A DNA stretch of 64,000 nt from Hymenobacter taeanensis (GCF_013137895.1 NZ_CP053538.1:2231501-2295500); one strand, 5' to 3'. Positions 17,935 through 27,112 are shown, numbered from the stretch's first letter. Notes: generated by a model from the sequence alone, not told the origin. Numbers and translations are program-made.

Positions 17935-18363
17935 CTAAAACGGCAATTGATTCAGTTCTGGTTCCTGCCGGAAAGTGGTAGGCTCCTCGGCAGCAGCGGC
18001 AGTAACCGGCTGGGCTTCAGCGCCAGCAGCACGACCACTGCTCAGCATAGTAATTTCCTCCGCAATGATTTCCGTGATGTAGCGGGTTTGATTATCCTTA
18101 TCCTGGTACTGACGAGTCCGGATCCGGCCCTCCACATATACCTGGTGGCCCTTGCGCAGGTACTTTTCAGCTAGCTCCGCCAGATTGCGCCACGCGGCAA
18201 TGTTGTGCCACTCAGTACGCTCTACTCGGGTGCCTTGCTTGTCTTTATAGTACTCATTAGTAGCCATGGTAAAGTTCGCCACCGAGTTGCCACCTTCCAG
18301 ATGACGAACTTCGGGGTCTTTACCTAAGTGGCCTACGAGAATGACTTTGTTGACGCTTGCCAT
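17935..18363 (-). CDS. ssb: single-stranded DNA-binding protein
   Basis: A 142-residue OB-fold protein that coats single-stranded DNA in replication, repair and recombination. [40 protein letters not shown] and [13 protein letters not shown] are typical. A short Q/A/E-rich linker leads to the tip EPELNQLPF. The final LPF is kept, but the run of aspartates that normally contacts partner proteins is thin (E-P-E only). It is the middle gene of a mutY-ssb-gldD series and is followed by its own terminator. Confidence 0.94.
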   Translation of the reverse strand: MASVNKVILVGHLGKDPEVRHLEGGNSVANFTMATNEYYKDKQGTRVERTEWHNIAAWRNLAELAEKYLRKGHQVYVEGRIRTRQYQDKDNQTRYITEIIAEEITMLSSGRAAGAEAQPVTAAAAEEPTTFRQEPELNQLPF

Positions 18364-18457
18364 GATGTAAATAATTAGTCGTTAGAAGAGAAAAGAGAGA
18401 TAATTGTCAGGTATAAAGATACAAAAATCACAGCTTTATTCCAATATACTTGGCAAG

Positions 18458-19549
18458 TTAAAACGATAGATTGCTAATAAAATTAGTGATGATTACGGGC
18501 TTAGGCAGCCGTTCAATATCAGTAGCACTGTAGGCCACTAAGCCGGCCGCCCCGGCCGCCTTTACGTCCAAGGGTTCTGAAAGCCATATAGGGTGGAAGC
18601 GAGCCTCTACTTTCTGATGACTTAGAATGTGACGCATAGCAGTGGTAGGCTCTTCTGCCCGATCCGTAGCCAACCGGCCCCCTACTGCTTCTACTGCGTT
18701 GACTACGGAGGCCACAGACAACTCCGCTGAGCCTGTTTCTTGAAGTGCGAAATCGTATAGGCCTTCCCAGATGTCTTTGGGGCCACGCTTCCTCATATAA
18801 ACGGTATCGTTGTGGCGCAACACGAGGTAGTGGAAATAGCGGGTGCGGGCGGCTTTGGCCTTGCTCTTGACGGGAAGCTCCTGCACCATGCCGTGCTGAA
18901 AAGCATAGCACTCCGTCTGGAGCGGACAAAACAGGCAATCGGGCTTGGCGGGCGTACACTGAATAGCGCCAAACTCCATAATAGCCTGGTTGAACTCCGC
19001 CGGCTGGTCGGCCGGAATGAGCGTATCGGCGAGCTGCTGGAAAATCTTGCGGCTGGCGGGAGCGGCAATATCCTGCGTTACGCCAAACACGCGGGCCAGC
19101 ACCCGGAACACGTTGCCATCGAGCACGGCTACTTTCTCATCATAGGCAAACGAGGCAATAGCCGCAGCGGTATACTGGCCTACACCGCGTAGCTTCAGCA
19201 ACTCAGCATAAGAGCTAGGAAATTGGCCATTGTATTCTCCCGCTACCTGCTGGGCCGTATGGTGCATGTTCCGGGCCCGCGAATAATAGCCCAGGCCCTG
19301 CCAGTGCCGCAGCACCTCATCCGGGGGGGCGGCTGCCAGTTCCTGTACGGTTGGGTAGGAGGTAATAAAATCGAGGTAATACGGTAGCCCTTGTTTCACA
19401 CGGGTTTGCTGCAGGATTACTTCGGAAAGCCAGATGGCATATGGGTTGCGCGTGTTCCGCCAGGGCAGGTCGCGGCGGTGGCGCGGGTACCAGTCCAATA
19501 AACGTTGCGCAAACCAGGGTTGGGGGGAGGTAGAAAGAATTGAACTCAA
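18458..19549 (-). CDS. mutY: A/G-specific adenine glycosylase MutY
   Basis: MutY removes adenine mispaired with 8-oxoguanine. The 363-residue protein has PWRNTRNPYAIWLSEVILQQ with the catalytic glutamate, the helix-hairpin-helix LKLRGVGQYTAAAIASFA, the catalytic aspartate in VAVLDGNVFRV, and the iron-sulphur cluster cysteines C-x6-C-x2-C-x5-C (CTPAKPDCLFCPLQTEC). The C-terminal NUDIX-like domain (YFHYLVLRHNDTVYMRKRG) that reads 8-oxoguanine is present. There is no internal methionine near the N-terminus; the start appears to be the TTG at 19549. Confidence 0.95.
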   Translation of the reverse strand: MSSILSTSPQPWFAQRLLDWYPRHRRDLPWRNTRNPYAIWLSEVILQQTRVKQGLPYYLDFITSYPTVQELAAAPPDEVLRHWQGLGYYSRARNMHHTAQQVAGEYNGQFPSSYAELLKLRGVGQYTAAAIASFAYDEKVAVLDGNVFRVLARVFGVTQDIAAPASRKIFQQLADTLIPADQPAEFNQAIMEFGAIQCTPAKPDCLFCPLQTECYAFQHGMVQELPVKSKAKAARTRYFHYLVLRHNDTVYMRKRGPKDIWEGLYDFALQETGSAELSVASVVNAVEAVGGRLATDRAEEPTTAMRHILSHQKVEARFHPIWLSEPLDVKAAGAAGLVAYSATDIERLPKPVIITNFISNLSF

Positions 19550-19611
19550 GGCTTTGAGAAAGAAATAGTTGGATGCAACCTAGGAAGCGGTGGCGAATGC
19601 TGCGAAATCTG

Positions 19612-19641
19612 TTGTAAAACCAAAAAAGGGGGTTACCTTTG
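19612..19641 (+). promoter_or_regulatory. promoter of the HU gene
   Basis: TTG (19612-19614), a 19-nt spacer and TACCTTTG (19634-19641) exactly match the Bacteroidota housekeeping promoter form. The HU start lies about 105 nt downstream. Confidence 0.8.
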
Positions 19642-19747
19642 TGCCCCTCAAAACATAAGCAACGCCTTACCGGGCAAGTGCTTACGTTTTGAGGAAGGCA
19701 ACATTTGCCAAGCACATATTTTTCACCTCCCTAGTACACTTACCAGC

Positions 19748-20053
19748 GTGACTAAAGCAGAAGTAATCGCCGAAATTGCTGACAAAACCGGCATTGAGAA
19801 AGCAGACGTTTCGGCTACCGTAGAAGCCTTCTTCAAAGTTGTGAAGGATTCGATGGCCGATGGCAACAACATCTACGTGCGCGGCTTTGGCAGCTTCGTT
19901 AACAAGAAACGCGCGAAGAAAGTAGCCCGCAACATCTCGAAAAACACGTCGATCATTATCGACGAGCACTTCATCCCGAGCTTTAAGCCCTCCAAGACCT
20001 TCATCGGCAAGATCAAGAACAGCAAGAAAATCAAAGCACTGGCTAGCGCCTAA
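19748..20053 (+). CDS. HU/IHF family DNA-binding protein
   Basis: A 101-residue nucleoid protein with the usual N-terminus TKAEVIAEIADKTGIEKADV and the beta-arm region YVRGFGSFVNKKRAKKVARN. It starts with GTG at 19748. It has a strong promoter in front and a strong terminator behind, as expected of an abundant architectural protein. Confidence 0.93.
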   Translation: MTKAEVIAEIADKTGIEKADVSATVEAFFKVVKDSMADGNNIYVRGFGSFVNKKRAKKVARNISKNTSIIIDEHFIPSFKPSKTFIGKIKNSKKIKALASA

Positions 20054-20082
20054 GTCGCTTTTATTATTCGATGTCGGCAGTG

Positions 20083-20126
20083 CCGCCGGGCCTCCTTTTC
20101 CGGAGGCCCGGCGGTCTGCGTTTTTC
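20083..20126 (+). terminator. terminator after the HU gene
   Basis: A perfect 13-bp GC-rich stem (20083-20095 with 20102-20114) is followed after a few bases by TTTTT. It ends only a few nucleotides before the TPR gene, so it may also act as an attenuator for it. Confidence 0.85.
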
Positions 20127-20133
20127 CCTGCTA

Positions 20134-21030
20134 ATGGCGCGTAACTCCTCAAAGCATCAACTAATACTTCTCGCCTTGGCGGTGGCCCTAGTGGCCGGTT
20201 TGTTTTTGCTGCCCAAGGTGATTGTGAAGCCCAAAGCAGGAAAAGGTGAACTTGCTCAGGACGCTGCCCGTACAGCTAACCGCGATAACGGCGCAGCAGC
20301 TCCCTCTACGGCTTCTGTGGATATGATGGGCAAGCCCGAAGGGGCAACAGCCGAGCAGCCGCACATGACGGTGGCTCCGGCTAAACGTCAGGAAATTAAC
20401 ACGCTGCTTGCCAAGTACAACGCGGAAGCAGAATTAGGCGCTAAGCTACGGCTGGCTACTGAACTGGCCGACAAGTACAAAGCCATTGAGCGTTTTGACA
20501 GTGCTGGCTACTATCTGGAGCAAGTAGCCCTGACTCGCCCCGGCGAGCAGGCCTGGAAGCGGGCCGCCGATCAGTATTTCGAAGCGTATAGCTTTGCAAC
20601 TACGGAGGAGCGGCAGAAAATGCTGGGTGCCAAGTGTGAGGAACTGTACGGGCGAGTGTTGAAGAACAACCCCGACAACCTCGACGCCAAAACCAATTTG
20701 GGTATGGCGCTGATGGCTAGCTCTAACCCGGTGCAGGGTATCACGTTGCTACGCGAAGTGCTGGCCGTGGATCCGCGCAACGAAAAGGTATTGTATAACC
20801 TTGGTTTACTGGCTATTCAGAGCAATCAGTTCGACAAAGCGGTTGAACGTTTTCAAGAGCTAACTAAAGTAAATCCTGAAAACGTCAACGGACAGTTTTA
20901 TCTTGGCGTCGCGTTAGCTCAAACTGGCGTGAAAGAGGGAGCCCGTCAGGCCTTCCAGAAAGCCAAGAGTCTCAGCACCGATCCGGGCCTAGCCGCTTCA
21001 GTGGATGAGCAACTTCAAAAGCTGCAATAG
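20134..21030 (+). CDS. membrane-anchored TPR protein
   Basis: A 298-residue protein with one N-terminal membrane segment (HQLILLALAVALVAGLFLLP) and tetratricopeptide repeats in the second half: NPDNLDAKTNLGMALMAS, DPRNEKVLYNLGLLAIQ and NPENVNGQFYLGVALAQTG. TPR units bind other proteins, so it probably acts as a scaffold at the inner membrane facing the periplasm. The ATG at 20134 is preferred over the upstream frame to 20071, which would run through the terminator hairpin. It lies in a cluster of nucleoid, ribosome and RNA-decay genes. Confidence 0.8.
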   Translation: MARNSSKHQLILLALAVALVAGLFLLPKVIVKPKAGKGELAQDAARTANRDNGAAAPSTASVDMMGKPEGATAEQPHMTVAPAKRQEINTLLAKYNAEAELGAKLRLATELADKYKAIERFDSAGYYLEQVALTRPGEQAWKRAADQYFEAYSFATTEERQKMLGAKCEELYGRVLKNNPDNLDAKTNLGMALMASSNPVQGITLLREVLAVDPRNEKVLYNLGLLAIQSNQFDKAVERFQELTKVNPENVNGQFYLGVALAQTGVKEGARQAFQKAKSLSTDPGLAASVDEQLQKLQ

Positions 21031-21128
21031 TACTTGTTAGCTATTCTTCAGGCAGGTAAGTGTACCTGCACAGGAGCAGTCAACAATAAAAGAAATCAAA
21101 TCAATTCACTCATCTAACCCACAACATC

Positions 21129-21218
21129 ATGCCTTGCGGTAAAAAGAGAAAGCGTCATAAGATTGCCACTCACAAGCGGAAGAAGCGTCTGCGCAAGAAC
21201 CGTCACAAGAAGAAGTAA
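21129..21218 (+). CDS. 29-residue basic protein, AURKAIP1/COX24 type
   Basis: The tiny frame beginning MPCGKKRKRHKIATHKRK and continuing as KRLRKNRHKKK encodes a protein in which more than half of the residues are Lys, Arg or His. It matches the AURKAIP1/COX24-domain family, the bacterial relative of mitochondrial ribosomal protein mS38, known in Bacteroidota as 28-30 residue proteins. A role on the small ribosomal subunit is inferred from that relationship. It lies between the TPR gene and RNase G and has its own hairpin downstream. Confidence 0.88.
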   Translation: MPCGKKRKRHKIATHKRKKRLRKNRHKKK

Positions 21219-21326
21219 TCCTTCCGGGGTTTGCTCGTTGGTGCTTTTCTAACATAGAAAAAGCACTCTTCTATCTCTCACTTAGTATCCAGAGAGTGGC
21301 CAGATGTATGCTTTCCCCGTGGCTCG

Positions 21327-21363
21327 AAAGGGAAGCCGGCGCCTTGTGCGCTGGCTTCCCTTT
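21327..21363 (+). terminator. hairpin before RNase G
   Basis: AAAGGGAAGCCGGCGC (21327-21342) pairs with 21348-21363 with one G-T wobble. The T-run is short (TTT), so termination may be partial and some transcripts could continue into the RNase G gene. Confidence 0.65.
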
Positions 21364-21431
21364 GCGGGTTTCGGGGGAATCCATAACCGCTAGGCCATAC
21401 TTGCCAGATACTGCTCTAACCGCTTAATCCA

Positions 21432-23039
21432 TTGAGTAACGAATTAATCATTAATTCTACTCAGGACGGAGAACGGATTGCCCTGCTACAGGACAAGCGG
21501 CTCATCGAATATCATTTCGACCGCAACGACACCGCTTACTCAGTTGGTGACATTTTCCTGGGCACGGTCAAGAAAGTTATGCCCGGTCTGAACGCCGCGT
21601 TCATTGACATTGGGTACCAAAAGGATGCCTTCTTACACTACGGCGACCTGGGAGAGAATTATCCCTCCCTGACGAAGTGGGTAAAGGGCGTTCAATCGCA
21701 GAAAATAACCGTCGGCCCTCTGAAAACTTTCCAGTTTGATGGGACGCTCGACAAAGTCGGTAAAATCGACAGCACGCTTAAGAAGGGCCAGCAGATGCTG
21801 GTTCAAATTGTAAAGGAGCCTATTTCTACCAAGGGCCCGCGCCTGTCCACGGATATCTCCATGGCGGGCCGGTATCTGGTACTGGTGCCATTTTCCAATA
21901 CCATCAGCGTATCCAAGAAAATCGTCAGCAAATCGGAGCGGGAGCGGCTTAAGCGGCTCATTGCTTCTATTAAACCCGATAATTTTGGCGTAATCATCCG
22001 CACCGTGGCCGAAGGCCGGGAGGTGGCTGAGCTCGACAAGGATATGCAGAACATGGTGGAGAAGTGGGACAAGCTCTTCCAAACCCTGCGTACAGCCAAG
22101 CCGAACGATAAGGTGCTGGGGGAGCTGGGCCGCACCAGCTCCATGTTGCGCGACATGCTCAACGAGTCGTTTGATGCCATTACGGTAGATGCGGCGCCCA
22201 TGTACGAGGAAATGCGGAGTTACCTGCAGCAGATTGCGCCCGATAAGCTTGGCCTGCTGAAGCTACACACCGGCAAAGTGAAGGTGTTTGAAAGCCAGGG
22301 AATTGAGAAACAGCTCAAGACCCTGTTTGGCAAAACCGTAACGGTGCCCGGTGGCGGCTACCTCGTAATTGAGCATACGGAGGCCCTGCACGTCATTGAC
22401 GTGAACTCCGGTAACAAGAGCAACCAAGAAGGCGACCAAGAGGCCACAGCCCTGCACGTGAACCTCTCAGCCGCCCGGGAAGTAGCCCGCCAGCTTCGGC
22501 TGCGCGATATGGGCGGTATTATCGTCGTTGACTTCATTGATATGAAGTCGGCGGAGAGCCGCAAGAAAGTAGAAGATGCCGTGCGCGACATCATGAAGCA
22601 CGACAAGGCGCGCTTCACAATTCTACCCATCACGAAATTTGGCCTGCTTCAGATTACCCGGCAGCGCGTTCGGCCTGTCGAAAACATCGTGACCGGTGAG
22701 GTTTGCCCCACCTGCGGCGGCACGGGTAAGATTTCGGCGTCTATCCTAGTAACCGACGAAATTGAGAACAGCATTGAGGACCTACTGGTAACCCAGAATC
22801 AGTCGGGTATTACGCTCAATGTGCACCCATTCCTGCACGCTTACTACACCAAAGGCTTGGTAAGCAGACAGATGAAATGGTATTTGAAGTATTATAAGTG
22901 GGTAAAAGTGATGAAAGACACTAGTCTGGGCCTCACAGATTACCGCATCGAGGATGAGCACGGCGAGGAAATCGAGCTGCACTCAGCCGCGGCGGCCATG
23001 AGCCGGTTGCAGGACCGGGAAATTGAAATAATTGACTGA
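21432..23039 (+). CDS. rng: ribonuclease G / E family
   Basis: A 535-residue endoribonuclease of the RNase E/G family that processes rRNA and begins mRNA decay. It contains the S1-type domain (VGDIFLGTVKKVMPGLNAAF, DIGYQKDAFLHYGDL), the catalytic DNase-I-like region with IDVNSGNKS and GGIIVVDFIDM, and the zinc-link cysteines VCPTCGGTGK. The C-terminal scaffold of RNase E is absent. The start is TTG at 21432, giving MSNELIINSTQDG as in relatives. A hairpin terminator follows. Confidence 0.94.
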   Translation: MSNELIINSTQDGERIALLQDKRLIEYHFDRNDTAYSVGDIFLGTVKKVMPGLNAAFIDIGYQKDAFLHYGDLGENYPSLTKWVKGVQSQKITVGPLKTFQFDGTLDKVGKIDSTLKKGQQMLVQIVKEPISTKGPRLSTDISMAGRYLVLVPFSNTISVSKKIVSKSERERLKRLIASIKPDNFGVIIRTVAEGREVAELDKDMQNMVEKWDKLFQTLRTAKPNDKVLGELGRTSSMLRDMLNESFDAITVDAAPMYEEMRSYLQQIAPDKLGLLKLHTGKVKVFESQGIEKQLKTLFGKTVTVPGGGYLVIEHTEALHVIDVNSGNKSNQEGDQEATALHVNLSAAREVARQLRLRDMGGIIVVDFIDMKSAESRKKVEDAVRDIMKHDKARFTILPITKFGLLQITRQRVRPVENIVTGEVCPTCGGTGKISASILVTDEIENSIEDLLVTQNQSGITLNVHPFLHAYYTKGLVSRQMKWYLKYYKWVKVMKDTSLGLTDYRIEDEHGEEIELHSAAAAMSRLQDREIEIID

Positions 23040-23077
23040 CGGATTTTTTCTGCGAGAAAACTCCTCCTGATAGAAGA

Positions 23078-23114
23078 AAAGCCCGCGCTGCTGAGAGCAA
23101 CGCGGGCTTTTTGT
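23078..23114. terminator. terminator after RNase G
   Basis: AAAGCCCGCG (23078-23087) pairs with CGCGGGCTTT (23101-23110), flanked by A-rich and T-rich runs, so it can serve both convergent genes. Confidence 0.88.
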
Positions 23115-23229
23115 TTAGTGGCCTAGAGTGGCCTAAAACTACCTTTGCGACCAGAGCGAGTACTCAGACAACAGGCCTAGAGGCCAAACCCAGATTCCTC
23201 GCTCTACTCGCAATAACAGCCTGACTGGT

Positions 23230-23901
23230 CTAAAACTTAATACCCAGGTCAAGGGCAAATTCGCTGTTCTTCAGGCTGACCTCTGAGAAGTTACGTTGCT
23301 TGTCGTAGTACTTCTCAATATTTACGAGGCCGCGGTGGTAGCTCACCCCCGCAAATACCTTGGTGCTCTGGCCTACCTGGTACTCGGTACCAAAGCCCAG
23401 CAAAACCCCGGCGTCGGGAATGATAACGTGGTCGAAGGCTTTGCTTTCTTTACCAGTGGAAGGATCGGTATACCGCTTGTCGCCGTCGATTTTAGCCGCA
23501 ATAGCACCGCCTATTGTGCCACCCAGCTGAAAGTACAGCTTCGTATCGGTGGCAATGTCGTTGGTAAAGAGCTTCATGGTAACCGGCAGCTCCAGGTACT
23601 GAATGCCTAGTTTCTGCTCCACCCGGCGGCCCGTGTCGGGGTCGAGGAACAAGAACTTACCACCCTTACCGGTGAGTTGTAGGCCTGTGCTGAAGGCGTA
23701 GTTCTGACCAAAGAAATAGTCTACAATCAGGCCGCCTCCGAAGCCTACTTTACTGCCATTTCTCTGAAAGCCATACTGGGCCGGAGAATCAGTGCGGAGG
23801 CTGGTAATGGAGGGCGAAACCTTCAACCCTATTTCAACTTGCGCGGATGCAGCCCCGGCAGAAGCGCCGATGCAAAAGAGGGCGAGCAGTGCTTTTTTCA
23901 T
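23230..23901 (-). CDS. outer-membrane beta-barrel protein, PorT-like
   Basis: A 223-residue exported protein with a signal peptide (MKKALLALFCIGASAGAASAQ) and alternating strands ending in a C-terminal strand FALDLGIKF, typical of small outer-membrane barrels of the porin/PorT group in Bacteroidota. Typical strand motifs are IGLKVSPS, FSTGLQLTGKGG and YLELPVTMKLF. The ATG at 23901 is chosen; the open frame up to 23991 would overlap the gldB start. It is divergent from gldB. It is a single relative of the five-gene array at 55-59 kb. Confidence 0.8.
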   Translation of the reverse strand: MKKALLALFCIGASAGAASAQVEIGLKVSPSITSLRTDSPAQYGFQRNGSKVGFGGGLIVDYFFGQNYAFSTGLQLTGKGGKFLFLDPDTGRRVEQKLGIQYLELPVTMKLFTNDIATDTKLYFQLGGTIGGAIAAKIDGDKRYTDPSTGKESKAFDHVIIPDAGVLLGFGTEYQVGQSTKVFAGVSYHRGLVNIEKYYDKQRNFSEVSLKNSEFALDLGIKF

Positions 23902-23990
23902 ATCAATTGCAGAAGTACGATGAGCAAAACACGAAAGACAGCCATCCGGCGTTTCGTTTTGGCTAATTTCGCCGTAAATATAGAAGCGCA

Positions 23991-25022
23991 ATGCACATTC
24001 CTGCCCGTATACGCCCCTGGCTGGCGGCCGTCCTGAGTTTAACGATACTGGCTTTGCCTAATTGCACCTCCAAAACGGAGAAGTGCGAAATAAACCCGGA
24101 GGTTGCGAAAATTGATGTGTCGCTACAGATTGAGCGGCTGGAAAACCCCTTTTTTCAGATTAAAACCCCCGCTGATGCCAACGCCTTCATTGCGCGAAAT
24201 GGCCTTTTTGCCCGGCAGTTTCTGCAAAGCAGCCAGTACCCGGCCGGAGTGCTCAGCAACACGCTTGCTCGTTTGGCTACCAACCCAGGCCTGCGGAAGC
24301 TAGGCCACCAGGCCGATAGCACGTTTCAGGATACGGGCGCGTTAGCGGCAGAGCTGAAGCCACTGTTTCAGCACATCCGGTTCTACTTCCCAGATTTCCG
24401 GGTGCCACCCGTGAAAACATTCGTTAGCGGGCTCAGCCAGGATTTGTTTGTGAATGACAGTCTGCTGGTCATCAGCACCGATTTTTTTGTGGGCCCGAAG
24501 GCTGCCTATCGGCCTAATGTGCCCGGCTATATTCTGCGCCGCTACACCAAGCCTTACGTAGTGCCTACCGTAGCGCTGGCCATCAGCAGCAAATACAATC
24601 AGAAGCAGCTCACCAACCAGACCATGTTGGGCGAGATGGTGCAGTTTGGAAAGTCGCTGTATTTCGCCGAAAAGATGCTGCCCTGCACTCCTGATTCCCT
24701 GCTGATAGGCTACACCGATAAAGAAATGGCAGGAGTAGTGTTTAACGAGGGTAAAATCTGGGCGCACTTTATCGAGAAGAATCTGCTGTATAATACGGCT
24801 CCCTTTACTATCCAGAAATACGTGGGTGAGCGGCCCAACATTCCTGAGATTGATAAAACCTGCCCTGGTAGGGTAGGGGCGTGGATTGGCTGGCAAATTG
24901 TGCGTAAATACATGGCGGAGCACCCCAACGTGACGCTGAAGCAGCTGATGGCCGAGCAAAACTCTCAACGCATCCTTACGCAGTCGAAGTACCGGCCTAA
25001 GCCGCGCCGCGCCGAGCGCTAG
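23991..25022 (+). CDS. gldB: gliding motility lipoprotein GldB
   Basis: GldB is a lipoprotein needed for gliding motility in Bacteroidota, working with the GldKLMN/type IX machinery. The 343-residue protein has an N-terminal lipoprotein signal ending in a cysteine (LALPNC) and family segments YPAGVLSNTLARLATNPG, GPKAAYRPNVPGYI, and the C-terminal signature GAWIGWQIVRKYMAEHP. The stop codon TAG runs into CTAGGCCACT (25019-25028). With GldD at 17 kb it suggests a gliding, or at least type-IX-secreting, cell. Confidence 0.92.
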   Translation: MHIPARIRPWLAAVLSLTILALPNCTSKTEKCEINPEVAKIDVSLQIERLENPFFQIKTPADANAFIARNGLFARQFLQSSQYPAGVLSNTLARLATNPGLRKLGHQADSTFQDTGALAAELKPLFQHIRFYFPDFRVPPVKTFVSGLSQDLFVNDSLLVISTDFFVGPKAAYRPNVPGYILRRYTKPYVVPTVALAISSKYNQKQLTNQTMLGEMVQFGKSLYFAEKMLPCTPDSLLIGYTDKEMAGVVFNEGKIWAHFIEKNLLYNTAPFTIQKYVGERPNIPEIDKTCPGRVGAWIGWQIVRKYMAEHPNVTLKQLMAEQNSQRILTQSKYRPKPRRAER

Positions 25023-25081
25023 GCCACTTGAATGGCAGCACCTTGGTGCGGTTCTCTTTTCTTCGGTTAACCTGACCGCTC

Positions 25082-26284
25082 GTGCACATTGCCGTCTTCA
25101 GCCAGTATCACACCAACCCCGACTGCCCCGCTACCAGTCGGCATTACTCGCTGCTAAAGCATATTGCCCGCACCCACCGCATTACGCTGATTACCACGCG
25201 CACCTGGGAGGCGCAGCGCCTTACGCAGCAATATCCCTGGCTGCCCGATGGCGTAGAAATGCGGGCCGCAGATGTGGCCTACGACAACCGTATGGGCGTT
25301 GCGCGGCGTGTACTATCCTTTGGAAAGTACGCAGCGTATGCCCTGAAAGAAGGGCTCAAAATAGATAAGCCCGATGTAATCTGGGGTATCAGCACGCCCC
25401 TGACGGCGGCGTGGGCTGCGGCACAGGTGGCACGGTGGCGGCGGGTGCCGTGGGTGTTTGAGGTGCAGGACCTGTGGCCATCCTTCCCGATTGCTATGGG
25501 AGCAGTGCCGAGTAAGCTGGCTCAGGAGCGTTTGTTTGCTCTGGAGAGGGGCCTGTATGAGTCGGCGCAGCATACGGTAACGCTTTCCCCCGACATGACG
25601 GACTACGTGCGTGGCCTAGGCCTGCCGGAGTCTAAAGTCACTACTATCTGGAACGGTACTGACCTCGATTTGGCTGCCCAGGCTACTGCTGAGGCCACTG
25701 AGGCCTTGCGCACCGAGTATAACCTGATTGGTCGTCGGGTGGTACTCTACGCTGGCACTTTCGGGCGTGCCAACGACATTCCGGCACTCATTGCCACCGC
25801 AGAACAACTGGCACCGCGCCTACCCGATGTAGTATGGCTGTTTATGGGGCATGGGTTTGACGAGCCGCGTCTACGCGAGGCGGCAGATCGGTGTCCGGCC
25901 ATTCGGGTAGTGCCGCCCCAACCCCGGCACGAGGTATTTAAGTGGTTCCGGCTGGCAGAGGTATCGGTCGTGTCCTTTCTAGGCCTGCCCGTGCTGGATA
26001 GCAACTCTCCGGCTAAGTTCTATGATAGCCTGGCGGTAGGTACGCCGGTTATCGTCACAAACAGTGGCTGGACGAGAGAACTGGTAGAAATGCACCGCTG
26101 CGGTTGGTACTCCCCGGCCAGTGATGCCCCGGCATTAGCTACCAGAATAGCAGCTATGATGCAGCATGATGAGCAGCGCCATGCTGCTGGCGAGGCCGGC
26201 AAGCGAGTGGCCCATGAGGCGTTTAACCGGGAACAGCTGGCAATTCAAATGCAGCAGATTTTAGAGAAGGCAGCGGCCCAATAG
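25082..26284 (+). CDS. glycosyltransferase family 4
   Basis: A 400-residue GT-B glycosyltransferase. The acceptor-side N-terminal domain begins MHIAVFSQYHTNPDCPATSR and carries VFEVQDLWPSFPIAMG; the nucleotide-sugar domain includes VVLYAGTFGRANDIPALIAT and LDSNSPAKFYDSLAVGTPVI. The DLWP motif and overall form are like those of fucosyl- or N-acetyl-aminosugar transferases of envelope polysaccharide pathways, but the sugar cannot be assigned. It starts with GTG at 25082, 59 nt after gldB, and may be co-transcribed. Confidence 0.87.
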   Translation: MHIAVFSQYHTNPDCPATSRHYSLLKHIARTHRITLITTRTWEAQRLTQQYPWLPDGVEMRAADVAYDNRMGVARRVLSFGKYAAYALKEGLKIDKPDVIWGISTPLTAAWAAAQVARWRRVPWVFEVQDLWPSFPIAMGAVPSKLAQERLFALERGLYESAQHTVTLSPDMTDYVRGLGLPESKVTTIWNGTDLDLAAQATAEATEALRTEYNLIGRRVVLYAGTFGRANDIPALIATAEQLAPRLPDVVWLFMGHGFDEPRLREAADRCPAIRVVPPQPRHEVFKWFRLAEVSVVSFLGLPVLDSNSPAKFYDSLAVGTPVIVTNSGWTRELVEMHRCGWYSPASDAPALATRIAAMMQHDEQRHAAGEAGKRVAHEAFNREQLAIQMQQILEKAAAQ

Positions 26285-26347
26285 CTTGCATAGGGTAAGG
26301 CAAACTCTCGGTTGTCAGGTTTTGTGCTGTCTAAAACTAGTTATAAA

Positions 26348-27067
26348 CTATGTTGTGCTATCAGGTGAGAGTGAGGCTGGATCAATGCCCTTTAATAGGC
26401 CTTTTTTAGGCGCCGGGGCTGATTTCACAACCACTTCAGCGTAGTACTTGCACCAGCTTTTCAGGGGGCAGATACCGCACTTCGGGTTGCGAGCCACGCA
26501 GATATAACGTCCGTGCAAAATAAGCCAGTGATGCGCCTTCGGAATTACAGCTTCCGGAATGTACCGTACCAATTCCTTCTCTACCGCCAGCGGCGTAGTG
26601 GCCGTGCGCGATACCAGGCCTAGCCGATGCGACACCCGGAACACGTGCGTATCCACGGCCATGGCGGGCTGGTTGTAGATAACCGATACTACCACGTTAG
26701 CCGTTTTGCGGCCTACGCCAGGCAAGCGCTGCAACTCTTCAATAGTGCTGGGTACCTCTCCGTTGAAGTCTGACACCAGCAAGCGCCCTAACCCCGCAAG
26801 GTGCTTGGCCTTGTTGTTGGGATAAGATACACTCCGGATGAACGGAAATACCTCTTCCGGTGTGGCGGCGGCTAAATGTGCGGGCGTAGGAAACTGCTCC
26901 AGCAGAGCTGGCATTACCTGGTTCACGCGTTTATCAGTGCACTGGGCACTGAGCACCACGGCCACAATAAGCTCGTAGGGGTTAGTGTAAACGAGCTCCG
27001 TTTCCGGTTCCGGAAAGTGGGTGGTAAAGTACTCGAGGAAGTGGCGGAACCGCTCAGGTTTACGCAT
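26348..27067 (-). CDS. nth: endonuclease III
   Basis: A 239-residue DNA glycosylase/AP-lyase that removes oxidised pyrimidines. It has the helix-hairpin-helix LPGVGRKTANVVVSV with the catalytic lysine, the aspartate in AMAVDTHVFRVSHRL, and the iron-sulphur ligands C-x6-C-x2-C-x5-C (CVARNPKCGICPLKSWC). The start at 27067 (MRKPERFRHFLEYF) is preferred over 27112. About 25 lysine/proline-rich residues extend the C-terminus. It is the second HhH base-excision enzyme here after mutY. Confidence 0.95.
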   Translation of the reverse strand: MRKPERFRHFLEYFTTHFPEPETELVYTNPYELIVAVVLSAQCTDKRVNQVMPALLEQFPTPAHLAAATPEEVFPFIRSVSYPNNKAKHLAGLGRLLVSDFNGEVPSTIEELQRLPGVGRKTANVVVSVIYNQPAMAVDTHVFRVSHRLGLVSRTATTPLAVEKELVRYIPEAVIPKAHHWLILHGRYICVARNPKCGICPLKSWCKYYAEVVVKSAPAPKKGLLKGIDPASLSPDSTT

Positions 27068-27112
27068 ACGGTAGGCAAAACAAAGAGAGCCGCAAATAAA
27101 CGGCAAAAACAC

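Noticed and set aside
24342..24968. 208-codon minus-strand frame within gldB
   Set aside because: Antisense shadow; gldB is clearly supported by family motifs.
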